DNA from: Bacteroidota bacterium
GTDB lineage: Bacteria; Bacteroidota; Bacteroidia; Bacteroidales; Cfx3-03
Reading direction: 5' to 3'
Assembly (NCBI GenBank): GCA_013390605.1
Contig: JACAUB010000001.1
Location: 1,212,233-1,276,232 of the forward strand
Length of the DNA stretch: 64,000 bases
Shown here piece by piece: positions 18,310-26,748 of the stretch (positions within the stretch are counted from its first letter, which is position 1; each line of letters opens with the position of its first letter). The position numbers and the translations under genes were made by a program. The notes beneath the pieces were generated by a model. That model saw only the letters and a list, made by a program, of their open reading frames with translations, was not told where the DNA came from and did no database searches.

Positions 18310-18317
18310 CAAAAGTA
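18310..18317 (-). promoter_or_regulatory. Possible internal promoter for pstB (TACTTTTG)
   Basis: TACTTTTG on the minus strand fits TAnnTTTG and lies just after the pstA stop, about 150 nt upstream of the pstB start. No good -33 TTG is visible at the usual distance, so strength is doubtful. The leader between also holds a small hairpin (TCAGAC / GTCTGA, near 18247-18262). Confidence 0.4.
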
Positions 18318-18320
18318 AAC

Positions 18321-19178
18321 TTAAAACTGTATTTTATTCTTTTGATAACGTTTTGATGTATACCTTGATAAAAGACTGATAAATAAGATAAATAAAGTAA
18401 GTACTACTGCTGAAGCATAGGCTCTGACTCTGACTTCTTCTATTGGTGATGAAAGCTGAAAGAAGATGGAAAGAGGTAATGTTGCCGTCGGCTGCATCAA
18501 TGATGTTGGAATACTGTCGGTATATCCTGCTGTAAATAAGACTGATGCTGCATCACCAATGGCACGGCCAAAGGAGAGCAGAAAAGCAGTAATAAGTCCG
18601 GCAAAACCTTGTTTGAAAAATACCCGATAAGCTGTTTCACTTTTAGTTGACCCCAGCGATAGAGAGGCTTCAAGGAGCCCTCTGGGAACTGTTTTCAAAA
18701 CTTCATCCATTCCTCTTACCATGATAGGAATAATAAAAATAGTTACAGTGACAATCCCTGCCAGTAAAGAAGTTCTGATTCCCAAAAAAATCATGATACC
18801 AAATCCAAAAGCCCCATAAACGATTGACGGCACCCCCCATAGCAAATCAAGGAAGAAACGAATCATATTAATGAGTTTCTTCCGTTTTGCCAAATGTACA
18901 TTCATATAAAGCGCAACCGGTAGCCCAACGCAAAAGGCTAAGGCCGATGCTCCGATAGAAAGATAAGCTGAGCCAATAATAGCATTTAGAATTCCACCAT
19001 GTTTACCAAAATAGAAGCCTCCGGCAGGTGTTTGCGAAAGCATTTCCCAACTAATGGCTGGTAATCCTTTGTATAGAATACTAGCTAAAATGAGGAGAAG
19101 TGCTAAAGCAATAATTGCAGTAGATATAAACATGATTACTCTGAAGATTTTTTCTTCAATAAATCGAAAATCTCTCAT
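18321..19178 (-). CDS. pstA: Phosphate ABC transporter permease
   Basis: 285 residues with six predicted membrane helices. The binding-protein-dependent permease signature is EASLSLGSTKSETAYRVFFKQG followed by the cytoplasmic coupling loop, then FGRAIGDAASVLFTAGYT as expected for PstA. It starts 3 nt after pstC, so the two are translated from the same mRNA. It pairs with PstC in the inner membrane to form the phosphate channel energised by PstB. Confidence 0.93.
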   Translation of the reverse strand: MRDFRFIEEKIFRVIMFISTAIIALALLLILASILYKGLPAISWEMLSQTPAGGFYFGKHGGILNAIIGSAYLSIGASALAFCVGLPVALYMNVHLAKRKKLINMIRFFLDLLWGVPSIVYGAFGFGIMIFLGIRTSLLAGIVTVTIFIIPIMVRGMDEVLKTVPRGLLEASLSLGSTKSETAYRVFFKQGFAGLITAFLLSFGRAIGDAASVLFTAGYTDSIPTSLMQPTATLPLSIFFQLSSPIEEVRVRAYASAVVLTLFILFISLLSRYTSKRYQKNKIQF

Positions 19179-19181
19179 AGG

Positions 19182-20093
19182 TTACGTATTCTTTTCTACC
19201 CGCATAATGAAAATACGGGAAAGTCCATTGAATATCAAAACAATTACAAATAAAACTAAAGCGGAAAGCATTAAGGCCGAATCATAAAGAGGTATACTTA
19301 ACATCTCTCCATAGTTATTGGCAATCAATGCAGGTAAAGGATAGCCTGATTGAAATGCTCCGGTTGGTATTTTGGTTACATTGCCCGTTACCATCAAAAC
19401 AGCTATGGTCTCACCAAAAGCTCTTGATATTCCTAATCCGAAAGCAGAGATTATTCCGGGGAATGCCTTTTTTACCAAAACGAATTTAATGGTTTGCCAT
19501 TTTGTTGCTCCTAATGATAATGAAGCTTCACTTAACTCATTCGGTATCGTTTTAAATACTTCGATTAAGATATTCAGAATAAATGGGATAATCATAATGG
19601 CAAGAACAATTGCTCCTGATAAAAGACAGTATCCCGATGATTGCATACCAAAGAAAGGAGCCAGGTCGTGCGATACAAAAGGCACAATTAACAAGATACC
19701 CCAAACCCCATAGATGACAGAAGGAATTCCGGCGAGAATATCGATTACAGGGTGCATTATCTTTAACACATAAGGTTGAGCATATTGTGTTAAGTGAATT
19801 GCTGACAACAGACAAATGGGCCCTGCTATCAATAAAGACAAGACTGTCACCCATACTGAACTAACAATAAAGGTTAGCAATCCAAAGTGTCCCGACATTG
19901 GACGCCAATCTGAAGAGAATAGCAGTGATGAAAGACTGTTATCTCTTAATAAAGGACCACTTTTATAAATTAGACCAATACCAATTACTAACGGCATAAT
20001 AATAACAAAACTTAAACAGATAAGCATCCAGCTGTTGGCAAGCTTATCACGTAAATGCCGCTTTATGGTAAAGAATTTGAAGTTAAGCTTCAC
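19182..20093 (-). CDS. pstC: Phosphate ABC transporter permease
   Basis: 303 residues. A basic N-terminus (FFTIKRHLRDKLANS) is followed by about six membrane helices. PstC hallmarks are GIPSVIYGVWGI, the permease loop EASLSLGATKWQTIKFVLVKKA and SRAFGETIAVLMVTGN. It starts 3 nt after pstS ends, in the order pstS-pstC-pstA. Confidence 0.94.
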   Translation of the reverse strand: MKLNFKFFTIKRHLRDKLANSWMLICLSFVIIMPLVIGIGLIYKSGPLLRDNSLSSLLFSSDWRPMSGHFGLLTFIVSSVWVTVLSLLIAGPICLLSAIHLTQYAQPYVLKIMHPVIDILAGIPSVIYGVWGILLIVPFVSHDLAPFFGMQSSGYCLLSGAIVLAIMIIPFILNILIEVFKTIPNELSEASLSLGATKWQTIKFVLVKKAFPGIISAFGLGISRAFGETIAVLMVTGNVTKIPTGAFQSGYPLPALIANNYGEMLSIPLYDSALMLSALVLFVIVLIFNGLSRIFIMRVEKNT

Positions 20094-20096
20094 AGG

Positions 20097-21086
20097 TTAT
20101 TTTAGTTTATCAAGTTCTTTTTTGAGAGTAGCTTCAGGTAATTGCACATACCCTGATTCATTTACATATTTCTGTCCATCAGTCAAGATCCAATTTAGAA
20201 AAGCAGTTAAGACAGGATTTCCCGGTTTTCCTTTGCTTACAAAGTACAAGTCACGAGCCGGAGGAGAAGGATAACGACCATCTTTTATTGCAGCCATTAT
20301 CTCATCTAATGTTCCATAAAAATCTTCTTCTTTATCTATTTTACCATTTCCATTCACATCGATTGGGATAACAGCAATACCGGTATAGAATTTATGTGTT
20401 TGAATATCGTATGCAAATATCAAATTATTATAACCGATACCAAGTGGATCTTTTTTTACAGCATCTGCAATACCTGGATCTCCAAATACGCCAACACCTT
20501 TAAGTGCTTCCTGATTCTTTCCAAGATATTTTCCCCACATTTCCCCAGCTCCACAAGCGTCACTTCGTGTATAAACATTTATTTTTCCTTGAGCCTTGTT
20601 GTCTACTTTTACAAGGTTTGTGCCCCACGAATTTATATTTCCTGAAAGGAAAATCTGAGCCAGACGCTCTTTTGTTATTCCTTTTTGTTTGAGTTCAGCC
20701 AATACCGGATTTTTATCACTAATAGTTGGCAAAACAGCATCTTTAGTTACAGCTATTGTGAAAGCTCCTTTTGCTGTTTCTGCTGCATTTATTCCGCGCG
20801 AAACCATTCCAAGATCTACCATCCCTGATAAAGCATCTGTAATTCCTTTTCCTGCTCCACCAGCAGAAACGTCAATCTTAACTTCGGGATGGATTTTTTT
20901 AAACTCATCAGCCCACCTTACTGCTAAAGGATATAGTGCAAAGGCCCCAGAGATACTGATTTTTCCTTCAAGTTTCCCGTTTGTATTCGTATTTGTCCGT
21001 TTGCCATTACAACTTGTCAGTACTAAAAACGCCATAATAAACATTAAAGTAATGGTTTGCTCGAATAAAGAAGTTGATCTACGCAT
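20097..21086 (-). CDS. pstS: Phosphate-binding lipoprotein
   Basis: 329 residues. The lipobox LVLTSC (Cys at about residue 26) makes it a lipoprotein; an inner ATG (MFIMAFLVLTSC) would also give a valid signal. Phosphate-binding loops are visible as ISGAFALYPLA, SAGGAGKGITDALSG and TRSDACGAGEMWGKYLG (normally R-S-x-S-G). A clause near residue 245 (VNGNGKIDKEEDFYG) reads like a calcium-binding loop, an insertion common in long PstS forms. It captures phosphate in the periplasm and delivers it to PstCA. First gene of the pst operon. The divergent spacer to 21232 holds its promoter, but no clear -7 was found. Confidence 0.92.
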   Translation of the reverse strand: MRRSTSLFEQTITLMFIMAFLVLTSCNGKRTNTNTNGKLEGKISISGAFALYPLAVRWADEFKKIHPEVKIDVSAGGAGKGITDALSGMVDLGMVSRGINAAETAKGAFTIAVTKDAVLPTISDKNPVLAELKQKGITKERLAQIFLSGNINSWGTNLVKVDNKAQGKINVYTRSDACGAGEMWGKYLGKNQEALKGVGVFGDPGIADAVKKDPLGIGYNNLIFAYDIQTHKFYTGIAVIPIDVNGNGKIDKEEDFYGTLDEIMAAIKDGRYPSPPARDLYFVSKGKPGNPVLTAFLNWILTDGQKYVNESGYVQLPEATLKKELDKLK

Positions 21087-21203
21087 GATTATGAATTTTT
21101 AAATTAATGAGCTAAGATAGTTTTTTCTTTTGTATTTTAAATCGATTCAATATAAAGTTATCAATAACTTCAATATTTTAGGAACTATTTAATAATTGTT
21201 AGC

Positions 21204-21211
21204 TATTTTTG
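21204..21211 (+). promoter_or_regulatory. -7 element TATTTTTG of the Yip1-like gene
   Basis: TATTTTTG fits TAnnTTTG and would start transcription near 21218, leaving a leader of about 14 nt before the ATG at 21232. This supports that ATG over the upstream in-frame start at 21196. Confidence 0.55.
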
Positions 21212-21231
21212 AAGATTGTAAACCTAATGCC

Positions 21232-21837
21232 ATGAGATTATTTAAAACCTTAAAACGGATGTTTCGTATTCTTTTTGTTCCGTTGAAAGAATGGCAGGGG
21301 ATTGCTGTAGATTCCGAACCACTTGGTACGATTATTAAATATTATGCATGGCCTTTAATTGTTTTAAGTGCTATCGTTAAGGTTGTTAGTATTTATCTCG
21401 ATTTTACTAATGATTCTAATCTTACACAATTTAAGGTTCCTTTTATCTTTACTATGTTGTTTTTTAATTTACTGGCTCCCATTTTTGTTATTCTATTGGG
21501 TGGTGTAATGATTGGTAAAATAGGTAGGTCCATGGGAGCAACTACACACCCTCAATCATCTTCTCGTCTATTAATTTATAGTTATACTCCGCTTTTTTTT
21601 GCAACCATATTAATAAATACAGGATTGAATTCTCAATATCTTGGTTTAATCAGCATTTATTCTATTGTATTATTCTGGTTGGGAATTGAGCCAATGCTAC
21701 AACTTCCTTCTGATCGGAAGTTAGGTTTTTTGATTCTCTCTATAATGATACTCTGTTTTTTATTTTTTGTCGTAACATTGTTTATTCGATTAGCAATAAA
21801 TCTGCTTTATCCAGAAGGAGTAGTGTTGTTTTTATAG
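21232..21837 (+). CDS. Yip1-family integral membrane protein
   Basis: 201 residues from the ATG at 21232 (MRLFKTLKRMFRIL). After an amphipathic basic N-terminus with the typical PLKEWQGIAVDS stretch, it has five predicted membrane helices (about 40-58, 77-97, 120-140, 145-163, 168-192). This is the Yip1-like pattern common in Bacteroidota. Function unknown. It is followed closely by kdsA, which has its own promoter. Confidence 0.75.
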   Translation: MRLFKTLKRMFRILFVPLKEWQGIAVDSEPLGTIIKYYAWPLIVLSAIVKVVSIYLDFTNDSNLTQFKVPFIFTMLFFNLLAPIFVILLGGVMIGKIGRSMGATTHPQSSSRLLIYSYTPLFFATILINTGLNSQYLGLISIYSIVLFWLGIEPMLQLPSDRKLGFLILSIMILCFLFFVVTLFIRLAINLLYPEGVVLFL

Positions 21838-21853
21838 AGATTACCTATTTTTG
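21826..21853 (+). promoter_or_regulatory. Promoter of kdsA (TTG-N17-TATTTTTG)
   Basis: TTG (21826-21828, inside the end of the Yip1-like gene) and TATTTTTG (21846-21853) are 17 bases apart. The predicted start near 21860 leaves a leader of about 11 nt. Confidence 0.6.
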
Positions 21854-21870
21854 TAAAAAATAAAAATAGT

Positions 21871-22683
21871 ATGCTTACAATGATTCCTGGTATAAAACAT
21901 ACCGATAGTGGAAATTTTTTTCTTCTTGCAGGTCCTTGTGTGGTTGAGAATGAGGATATGCCTCTTGAAATTGCAATGAAGATTAAAGCAATTACGGATA
22001 GGCTTGAAATACCTTATGTTTTTAAAGCTTCATATCGAAAAGCAAATCGTTCAAAACTATCATCTTTTACAGGTATTGGCGATCTCAAGGCGTTAGAGGC
22101 AATACAAAATGTGGGAAGGACACTTGGAATTCCTACAGTAACTGACATTCATACAGAGGAAGAGGCTGTGATGGCTGCTCAATATGTAGACGTTCTTCAA
22201 ATTCCGGCCTTTTTATGTCGCCAGACAGAACTATTAGTTGCTGCTGCAAAAACAGGAAAGGTCGTGAATATTAAAAAAGGACAGTTCCTTTCTCCTGAGG
22301 CCATGAAGTTTGCTGTTGAAAAGGTAAAAGAGGCAGGAAATCCCAATGTAATGATCACCGAAAGGGGGACTACATTTGGCTATACTGATTTAATGGTCGA
22401 TTTCAGAGGTATTCCTGTTATGCAACAAAATGATGTTCCCGTAATTCTTGATGTAACACACTCTTTGCAACAACCGAATCAGAGTGAAGGTGTAACAGGT
22501 GGTCGTCCTGATTTAATTGAAACCCTGGCGAAAGCAGGGATAGCTGTTGGCGTTGATGGACTATTTATCGAAACCCATCCTAATCCGGCTATAGCCAAGA
22601 GTGATGGAGCAAATATGCTTCGTTTAGATCTATTGGAAGATCTTATGGAAAAACTAACCAGAATCAGAAGAGCGATACTCTAA
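21871..22683 (+). CDS. kdsA: 3-deoxy-8-phosphooctulonate (Kdo-8-P) synthase
   Basis: 270 residues, standard for KdsA. It condenses phosphoenolpyruvate with arabinose 5-phosphate to make Kdo-8-P, the first committed step to the Kdo of lipid A-core. Visible motifs: LLAGPCVVEN (PEP phosphate site), FKASYRKANRS, DIHTEEEA, NIKKGQFLSPE and LDVTHSLQQPN. The N of NIKK and lack of the metal Cys (the Cys in AGPCVVEN is not it) suggest a metal-independent form, but this is a weak call from sequence. The start MLTMIPG could instead be the second ATG at 21880. Confidence 0.95.
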   Translation: MLTMIPGIKHTDSGNFFLLAGPCVVENEDMPLEIAMKIKAITDRLEIPYVFKASYRKANRSKLSSFTGIGDLKALEAIQNVGRTLGIPTVTDIHTEEEAVMAAQYVDVLQIPAFLCRQTELLVAAAKTGKVVNIKKGQFLSPEAMKFAVEKVKEAGNPNVMITERGTTFGYTDLMVDFRGIPVMQQNDVPVILDVTHSLQQPNQSEGVTGGRPDLIETLAKAGIAVGVDGLFIETHPNPAIAKSDGANMLRLDLLEDLMEKLTRIRRAIL

Positions 22684-22740
22684 GTGTTTTTCGTATTGAA
22701 AAGCATTCTGCATGTGCTCTTTTGTCATGATAATAGATGA

Positions 22741-22782
22741 ATAAGAAGAAGGAAACCCATGAAAAGGTTTCCTTCTTCTTAT
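22741..22782. terminator. Bidirectional terminator between kdsA and rarA
   Basis: Perfect 17-bp inverted repeat (ATAAGAAGAAGGAAACC / GGTTTCCTTCTTCTTAT) with an 8-nt loop, located between the convergent kdsA and rarA genes. The purine-rich arm gives U-rich RNA in either direction. Confidence 0.85.
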
Positions 22783-22793
22783 ATTCTAATTAC

Positions 22794-24059
22794 TTAATAC
22801 CCGTATTTGTTCTTCCAAAGTTGTTTAAGTCTGTTTCTGAGTTCATTTTCTCTAGGGTTGTTTTGGGGATCGTAAAGTTTTTGTCCCGATACCTTATCAG
22901 GTAGAAATTCTTGATCAGCAAAGTTCCCTTCATAATCATGTGCATATAGATAACTCTTTCCGTAACCAATATCTTTCATTAGTTTGGTAGGCGCATTTCT
23001 GATATGAAGCGGTACAGGCAGATCGCCTGTTCGTTGTACCAACTCCTGTGCATTGTTGATGGCCATATAAGCCGCATTACTCTTTGCTGATGAAGCAAGG
23101 TAAGTTACAGTTTGTGATAAAATAATTCTACACTCGGGATATCCTATTTTATTAACAGCATCAAAACATGCGTTGGCCAATAATAGAGCATTTGGATTTG
23201 CATTACCAATATCTTCCGATGCTAATATAAGTAATCTTCGAGCAATAAATAAAGGATCTTCGCCACCATTTATCATACGTGCCAGCCAATATACTGCAGC
23301 ATTCGGATCACTTCCTCTGATACTTTTAATAAAGGCAGAAATGACATCATAATGCATTTCTCCCCCTTTGTCATAAAAGGCGAGGTTCTTTTGGATAATG
23401 CGCACTGTATTCTCATTCGTAACTACAATGTTTTTGTCCTTAATGCTTTCCATCTGAATTACAAGCTCAATGGCATTCAAAAGCTTACGTGCATCTCCTC
23501 CTGAGATACGTAATAGCGCATCGTATTCCTTTATGGTGATCGTAAAGCCATTTCTTGTTTCAAGTTCTCTACATGCCCGATCAAGAATTTTTATTAGTTC
23601 AGGCTCACCCAACGATTTTAGAATATAAACCTGACAACGTGATAGGAGAGGGGCTATTACTTCGAATGAGGGATTTTCAGTCGTCGCACCGATCAATGTA
23701 ACTATACCTCTTTCAACAGCCCCAAGCAATGAATCTTGTTGTGATTTGCTAAATCTGTGAATTTCATCAATAAAAAGAATCGCACTTTTATCTTCTTCTT
23801 GAGCCTTAAGAATCACCTCTCGTACATCTTTTACTCCAGAACTGATTGCACTAAGGGTATAGCATGTTCTGTTTAACTTTGCAGATATGATATGAGCCAA
23901 TGTGGTTTTTCCAACGCCTGGTGGCCCCCATAATATCATTGAAGGGATACTTCCTGATTCTATAGCCTGACGCAGAATAGCCCCGGATCCTAAAAGATGT
24001 TCCTGCCCAATATAATCGTCAAGTGATATAGGTCGAAGTAATTCAGCTAGAGGAGCCAT
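22794..24059 (-). CDS. rarA: Replication-associated recombination protein A (AAA+ ATPase)
   Basis: 421 residues, the RarA/MgsA/WRNIP1 length. It begins MAPLAELLRPISLDDYIGQEHLLG. Walker A is GPPGVGKTTLAH, Walker B is ILFIDEIHRF, sensor 1 is LIGATTENPSFE, and sensor 2 is GGDARKLLNAIE. The C-terminal tetramerisation domain includes RGSDPNAAVYWLARMINGGEDP and the late LPVPLHIRNAPTKLMK. It acts at stalled replication forks with SSB. Transcribed alone; a TAAATTTG element at 24113-24120 on the minus strand could be its promoter. Confidence 0.96.
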   Translation of the reverse strand: MAPLAELLRPISLDDYIGQEHLLGSGAILRQAIESGSIPSMILWGPPGVGKTTLAHIISAKLNRTCYTLSAISSGVKDVREVILKAQEEDKSAILFIDEIHRFSKSQQDSLLGAVERGIVTLIGATTENPSFEVIAPLLSRCQVYILKSLGEPELIKILDRACRELETRNGFTITIKEYDALLRISGGDARKLLNAIELVIQMESIKDKNIVVTNENTVRIIQKNLAFYDKGGEMHYDVISAFIKSIRGSDPNAAVYWLARMINGGEDPLFIARRLLILASEDIGNANPNALLLANACFDAVNKIGYPECRIILSQTVTYLASSAKSNAAYMAINNAQELVQRTGDLPVPLHIRNAPTKLMKDIGYGKSYLYAHDYEGNFADQEFLPDKVSGQKLYDPQNNPRENELRNRLKQLWKNKYGY

Positions 24060-24465
24060 TATGTTGGATATTAATAAAATAGATGAATGAGAAGATTGAA
24101 TAGAATGTATGACAAATTTACAAAAAGGATTCTTCTTTTCCCAGTTTAATCTCGTTTAGGTTAAATTCCTCGAAGCTCTGCTTCGATAGGAAAATATTTT
24201 CAGGTAATATCTCGTCAGCTGGCTGCGAGGTAGTTTATTCGATCGCAATTCAAAAACTATCCGTTTTCAAAAAGGGGGTTAGGGGCTGCTATTTTATTGT
24301 TTTCTAAAAGCATTTCTTACATAAATGTAGATATTTTCCTCAAAGTGTTGATCTTGTGTAAGTAATAATGTGTTGAAATATAGATATTTACTTTGTGGTG
24401 TGGTTTTATTCTTTTTTTAGTAATAATTTAATGGACGAAATATATCATCCTATTTTGAATAGCTA
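24060..24465. other. Intergenic region with two GC-rich hairpins
   Basis: A 406-bp gap between divergent rarA and the repeat lipoprotein. It contains a hairpin at 24166-24192 (TCGAAGC-TCT-GCTTCGA with flanking TTCC/GGAA), another at 24211-24229 (CTCG-T-CAG / CTG-CGAG) and a G-rich stretch AAAAAGGGGGTTAGGGGCTG near 24269-24288. No coding frame is convincing. The hairpins stand out in an otherwise AT-rich spacer and may be a degraded intergenic repeat. Confidence 0.45.
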
Positions 24466-24473
24466 TACTTTTG
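24466..24473 (+). promoter_or_regulatory. -7 element TACTTTTG of the repeat lipoprotein
   Basis: TACTTTTG fits TAnnTTTG, with start near 24480 and a leader of about 24 nt before the ATG at 24504. It overlaps an earlier in-frame start at 24471, ruling that out. Confidence 0.6.
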
Positions 24474-24503
24474 CAACGCTTTTTAAAAAAACATAAAAAC
24501 ATC

Positions 24504-24761
24504 ATGAAAAGATTATTTCAATTATTAGTTATTGCTGCTATGGCTTCATTCATTGCTTGTGGTCCAAGTGCAGAGCAAAAAGCTGAAAAAGCAAAACAAG
24601 ATTCAATTCGCAAAGCTGATTCTATCGCTGCTCTTATGGCCGATTCAATTCGCAAAACTGATTCTATCAATGCGCTTGGAGCTGATTCGCTTCGCAAAGC
24701 AGATTCAGTAAAGAAAGCTGATTCTATTGCTGCAACAACTAAAAAAGGAAAGAAAAAGTAA
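24504..24761 (+). CDS. Small lipoprotein made of Asp-Ser-Ile repeats
   Basis: 85 residues. The signal peptide ends in the lipobox SFIAC (Cys at about residue 19). The mature chain of about 66 residues contains seven copies of a (A/Q/T)DS(I/L/V) unit, most preceded or followed by RK. The DNA shows this as a near-exact duplication of about 45 bp near 24600-24689. The tail is KKGKKK. It should form a long amphipathic helix with alternating acidic and basic faces, possibly bridging the outer membrane to another surface. No enzyme motif. Similar Ala/Asp/Ser-rich small lipoproteins are common in Bacteroidota. It is transcribed alone and ended by a strong terminator. Confidence 0.8.
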   Translation: MKRLFQLLVIAAMASFIACGPSAEQKAEKAKQDSIRKADSIAALMADSIRKTDSINALGADSLRKADSVKKADSIAATTKKGKKK

Positions 24762-24783
24762 TTGGATAAAATCCAATCTTTAT

Positions 24784-24816
24784 ACAAAAAGGGGGTGTTT
24801 AGCACCCCTTTTTTGT
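24784..24816 (+). terminator. Terminator after the repeat lipoprotein
   Basis: Stem ACAAAAAGGGG(G)TG / CACCCCTTTTTTGT with loop TTTAG, followed by a short T-rich end. It is a strong rho-independent terminator. Confidence 0.85.
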
Positions 24817-24852
24817 GCCCTGAAGCGAATAAAAAGGTGTCTATATTATCAT

Positions 24853-24860
24853 TAACTTTG
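24853..24860 (+). promoter_or_regulatory. -7 element TAACTTTG of the DEAD-box helicase gene
   Basis: TAACTTTG fits TAnnTTTG and would start transcription near 24867, only about 11 nt before the TTG start codon at 24878. No good -33 TTG was found. Confidence 0.5.
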
Positions 24861-24877
24861 CAATAAATACTATTAAT

Positions 24878-26137
24878 TTGAAATTTGTAGATTATTCTTT
24901 TGACGCAGGGTTAATGGAAGCCATCGATTCGATGGGGTATGAAACATTAACACCTATTCAAGAAGCTGTATTAGGCCCTATTCTTGAGGGACGCGATATT
25001 ATAGGTTGTGCTCAAACCGGTACAGGGAAAACCGCAGCCTACCTCATTCCTTTGATAAACCAGATTGCAACAAACCCGACAAACACTACTTCAGCTATCA
25101 TTATTGTTCCCACCCGTGAGCTTGCTATGCAAATAGATCAACAGGTTGCAGGATTGGGATATTTTGTTTCCGTAAGTTCTAAAGCTGTTTACGGTGGTGG
25201 AGATGCGGTAGAGTATGATACACATCGAAAGGCATTGATGACTAACAGCGATATTATCGTCGCTACTCCGGGAAAACTGATGATGCACCTGAATATGGGG
25301 CACTTTTCTTCCGAAGGTTTACGCTGTCTGGTATTGGATGAAGCTGATCGTATGCTCGATATGGGATTCATTGAAGATATCCAAAAGATAATAAGTTTTC
25401 TCCCAGAGGAAAGGCAAACCCTGATGTTTTCAGCAACGATGCCTCCAAAGATCCGAGAGTTTGCTAAAAAGATATTAAAAGATCCATTAGAGTTAAACTT
25501 TGCTGTTTCAAAACCCTCCGAGTCTGTTTTACAGGCAGCTTATCTGGTAAACAATGAAAATAAGATTCAACTTGTTTCTCATCTTTTGGAAGGCAAAGAG
25601 ATGAAAAGTGTACTCATCTTTGCTTCTACTAAACAAGCTGTAAAAAATATAGCCCACGAGTTAAAGCGGGTGCTTAATTCGGTTGAAGAGATTCACTCCG
25701 ATCTGGATCAACAAGCTCGTGAGAATGTTTTACTTCGTTTCAGAAATCAACAAACCAGAATTCTGGTAGCAACAGATGTATTGGCCCGAGGTATTGATAT
25801 TGATACTATTGAATTGGTTATCAACTATGATGTCCCCCATGATCCGGAAGATTATGTTCATAGAGTTGGACGTACCGCACGCGCAGAACGTGAAGGGGTT
25901 GCGTTAACTTTTATCAATAAAGAACGGAAAGAGCAAAATGCTTTTAAACAAATAGAGATTATGCTCGAAGGCGATGTCTATAAAATATCATTGCCTAAAG
26001 AGCTGGGTGAAGCTCCTGAATATAATCCTTCTAATTCACCAACACGGCGTAGTACGCACCCAAGAAATAAAGGCGCTAAAAGTAATGGTTCAGCACGACC
26101 TGTTACAAAAAAAAGAGACTCAAAACCACGTAAGTAG
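24878..26137 (+). CDS. DEAD-box ATP-dependent RNA helicase (RhlE-like)
   Basis: 419 residues beginning at a TTG codon. The Q motif needs the Phe at residue 8 (YSFDAGLMEA) and TPIQ, so the next ATG (residue 13) would cut off a conserved residue; this supports TTG. Motif I is AQTGTGKT, Ia PTRELA, motif II VLDEADRMLD, III FSATM, V ATDVLARGIDID, VI HRVGRTAR. A basic, low-complexity tail (from about 380) ends KKRDSKPRK, as in RhlE/CshA-type helicases that help ribosome assembly or RNA decay, especially in the cold. Confidence 0.95.
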   Translation: MKFVDYSFDAGLMEAIDSMGYETLTPIQEAVLGPILEGRDIIGCAQTGTGKTAAYLIPLINQIATNPTNTTSAIIIVPTRELAMQIDQQVAGLGYFVSVSSKAVYGGGDAVEYDTHRKALMTNSDIIVATPGKLMMHLNMGHFSSEGLRCLVLDEADRMLDMGFIEDIQKIISFLPEERQTLMFSATMPPKIREFAKKILKDPLELNFAVSKPSESVLQAAYLVNNENKIQLVSHLLEGKEMKSVLIFASTKQAVKNIAHELKRVLNSVEEIHSDLDQQARENVLLRFRNQQTRILVATDVLARGIDIDTIELVINYDVPHDPEDYVHRVGRTARAEREGVALTFINKERKEQNAFKQIEIMLEGDVYKISLPKELGEAPEYNPSNSPTRRSTHPRNKGAKSNGSARPVTKKRDSKPRK

Positions 26138-26320
26138 ATTCTAGTATCGCTTCTGTAATTCTAAAGAATATCAATTCACCGTTCGTGTCAATAAAACTGT
26201 CATTTCTACCGTATGGAGAAATGTGTCGTTATGTACAGTGATGCTATAAAGAATATTTCTCCTCATCAATTGAAAGGACAGAAATTTCTATTTTCAAAAT
26301 GATAAATACTCAATCACTTT

Positions 26321-26638
26321 TCAAAACGGAGCCGTTGGATCTATCTCTTTATACCACTCATAAAGACCTCCCTGAAGATGACATATGTTTCTGCTATCCA
26401 GTGCTTCCCTTAAATGGTTGGCAATATGTTCACTTTTGGCACCAAAGCTGCAATATAGAATAACCAGAAGTTTTGGATTGATTAATTCTGTCTTGTCTTT
26501 AATCTCGCGGATAGGAATATTAATAGCCCCTTTGATATGATAATTTTCAAACTGTTCAGGTTCCCGCATATCAATAAGTTGAATGGGGGCCTGTTTTTCT
26601 ATCATCTCGTTTAATAAAAGGGCAGAAACAGATCTCAT
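26321..26638 (-). CDS. Single-domain rhodanese-like protein
   Basis: 105 residues, one rhodanese domain. The start LIDMREPEQFENYHIKGAINIPI is the typical first half (DxRe..ef..GHI.gA.NiP). The active-site loop is YCSFGAKSEHIA with the catalytic Cys at about residue 68. No signal peptide, so it is cytosolic. It probably carries sulfur as a persulfide. Transcribed alone downstream of a terminator. Confidence 0.92.
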   Translation of the reverse strand: MRSVSALLLNEMIEKQAPIQLIDMREPEQFENYHIKGAINIPIREIKDKTELINPKLLVILYCSFGAKSEHIANHLREALDSRNICHLQGGLYEWYKEIDPTAPF

Positions 26639-26663
26639 TTGTATTTCGGGTAATTAAGAAAAT

Positions 26664-26703
26664 AAATAAGAAGCCAACCGTTTAAGAGGCAGGCTTCTTA
26701 TTT
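26664..26703 (-). terminator. Terminator after the DUF4301 gene
   Basis: 12-bp inverted repeat (AAATAAGAAGCC / GGCTTCTTATTT) with a 16-nt loop, between the DUF4301 stop and the rhodanese start. On the minus strand it is followed by a T-rich run. Confidence 0.7.
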
Positions 26704-26748
26704 ATGCTGTATTAGTAAACTATTTTTAAACCTAAATTGTTCGGTCGA

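Noticed and set aside
24518..24805. Minus-strand open frame of 95 codons opposite the repeat lipoprotein
   Set aside because: It is a mirror of the repeated GATTC-rich DNA on the other strand. The plus frame has a lipobox, promoter and terminator; the minus frame has none.
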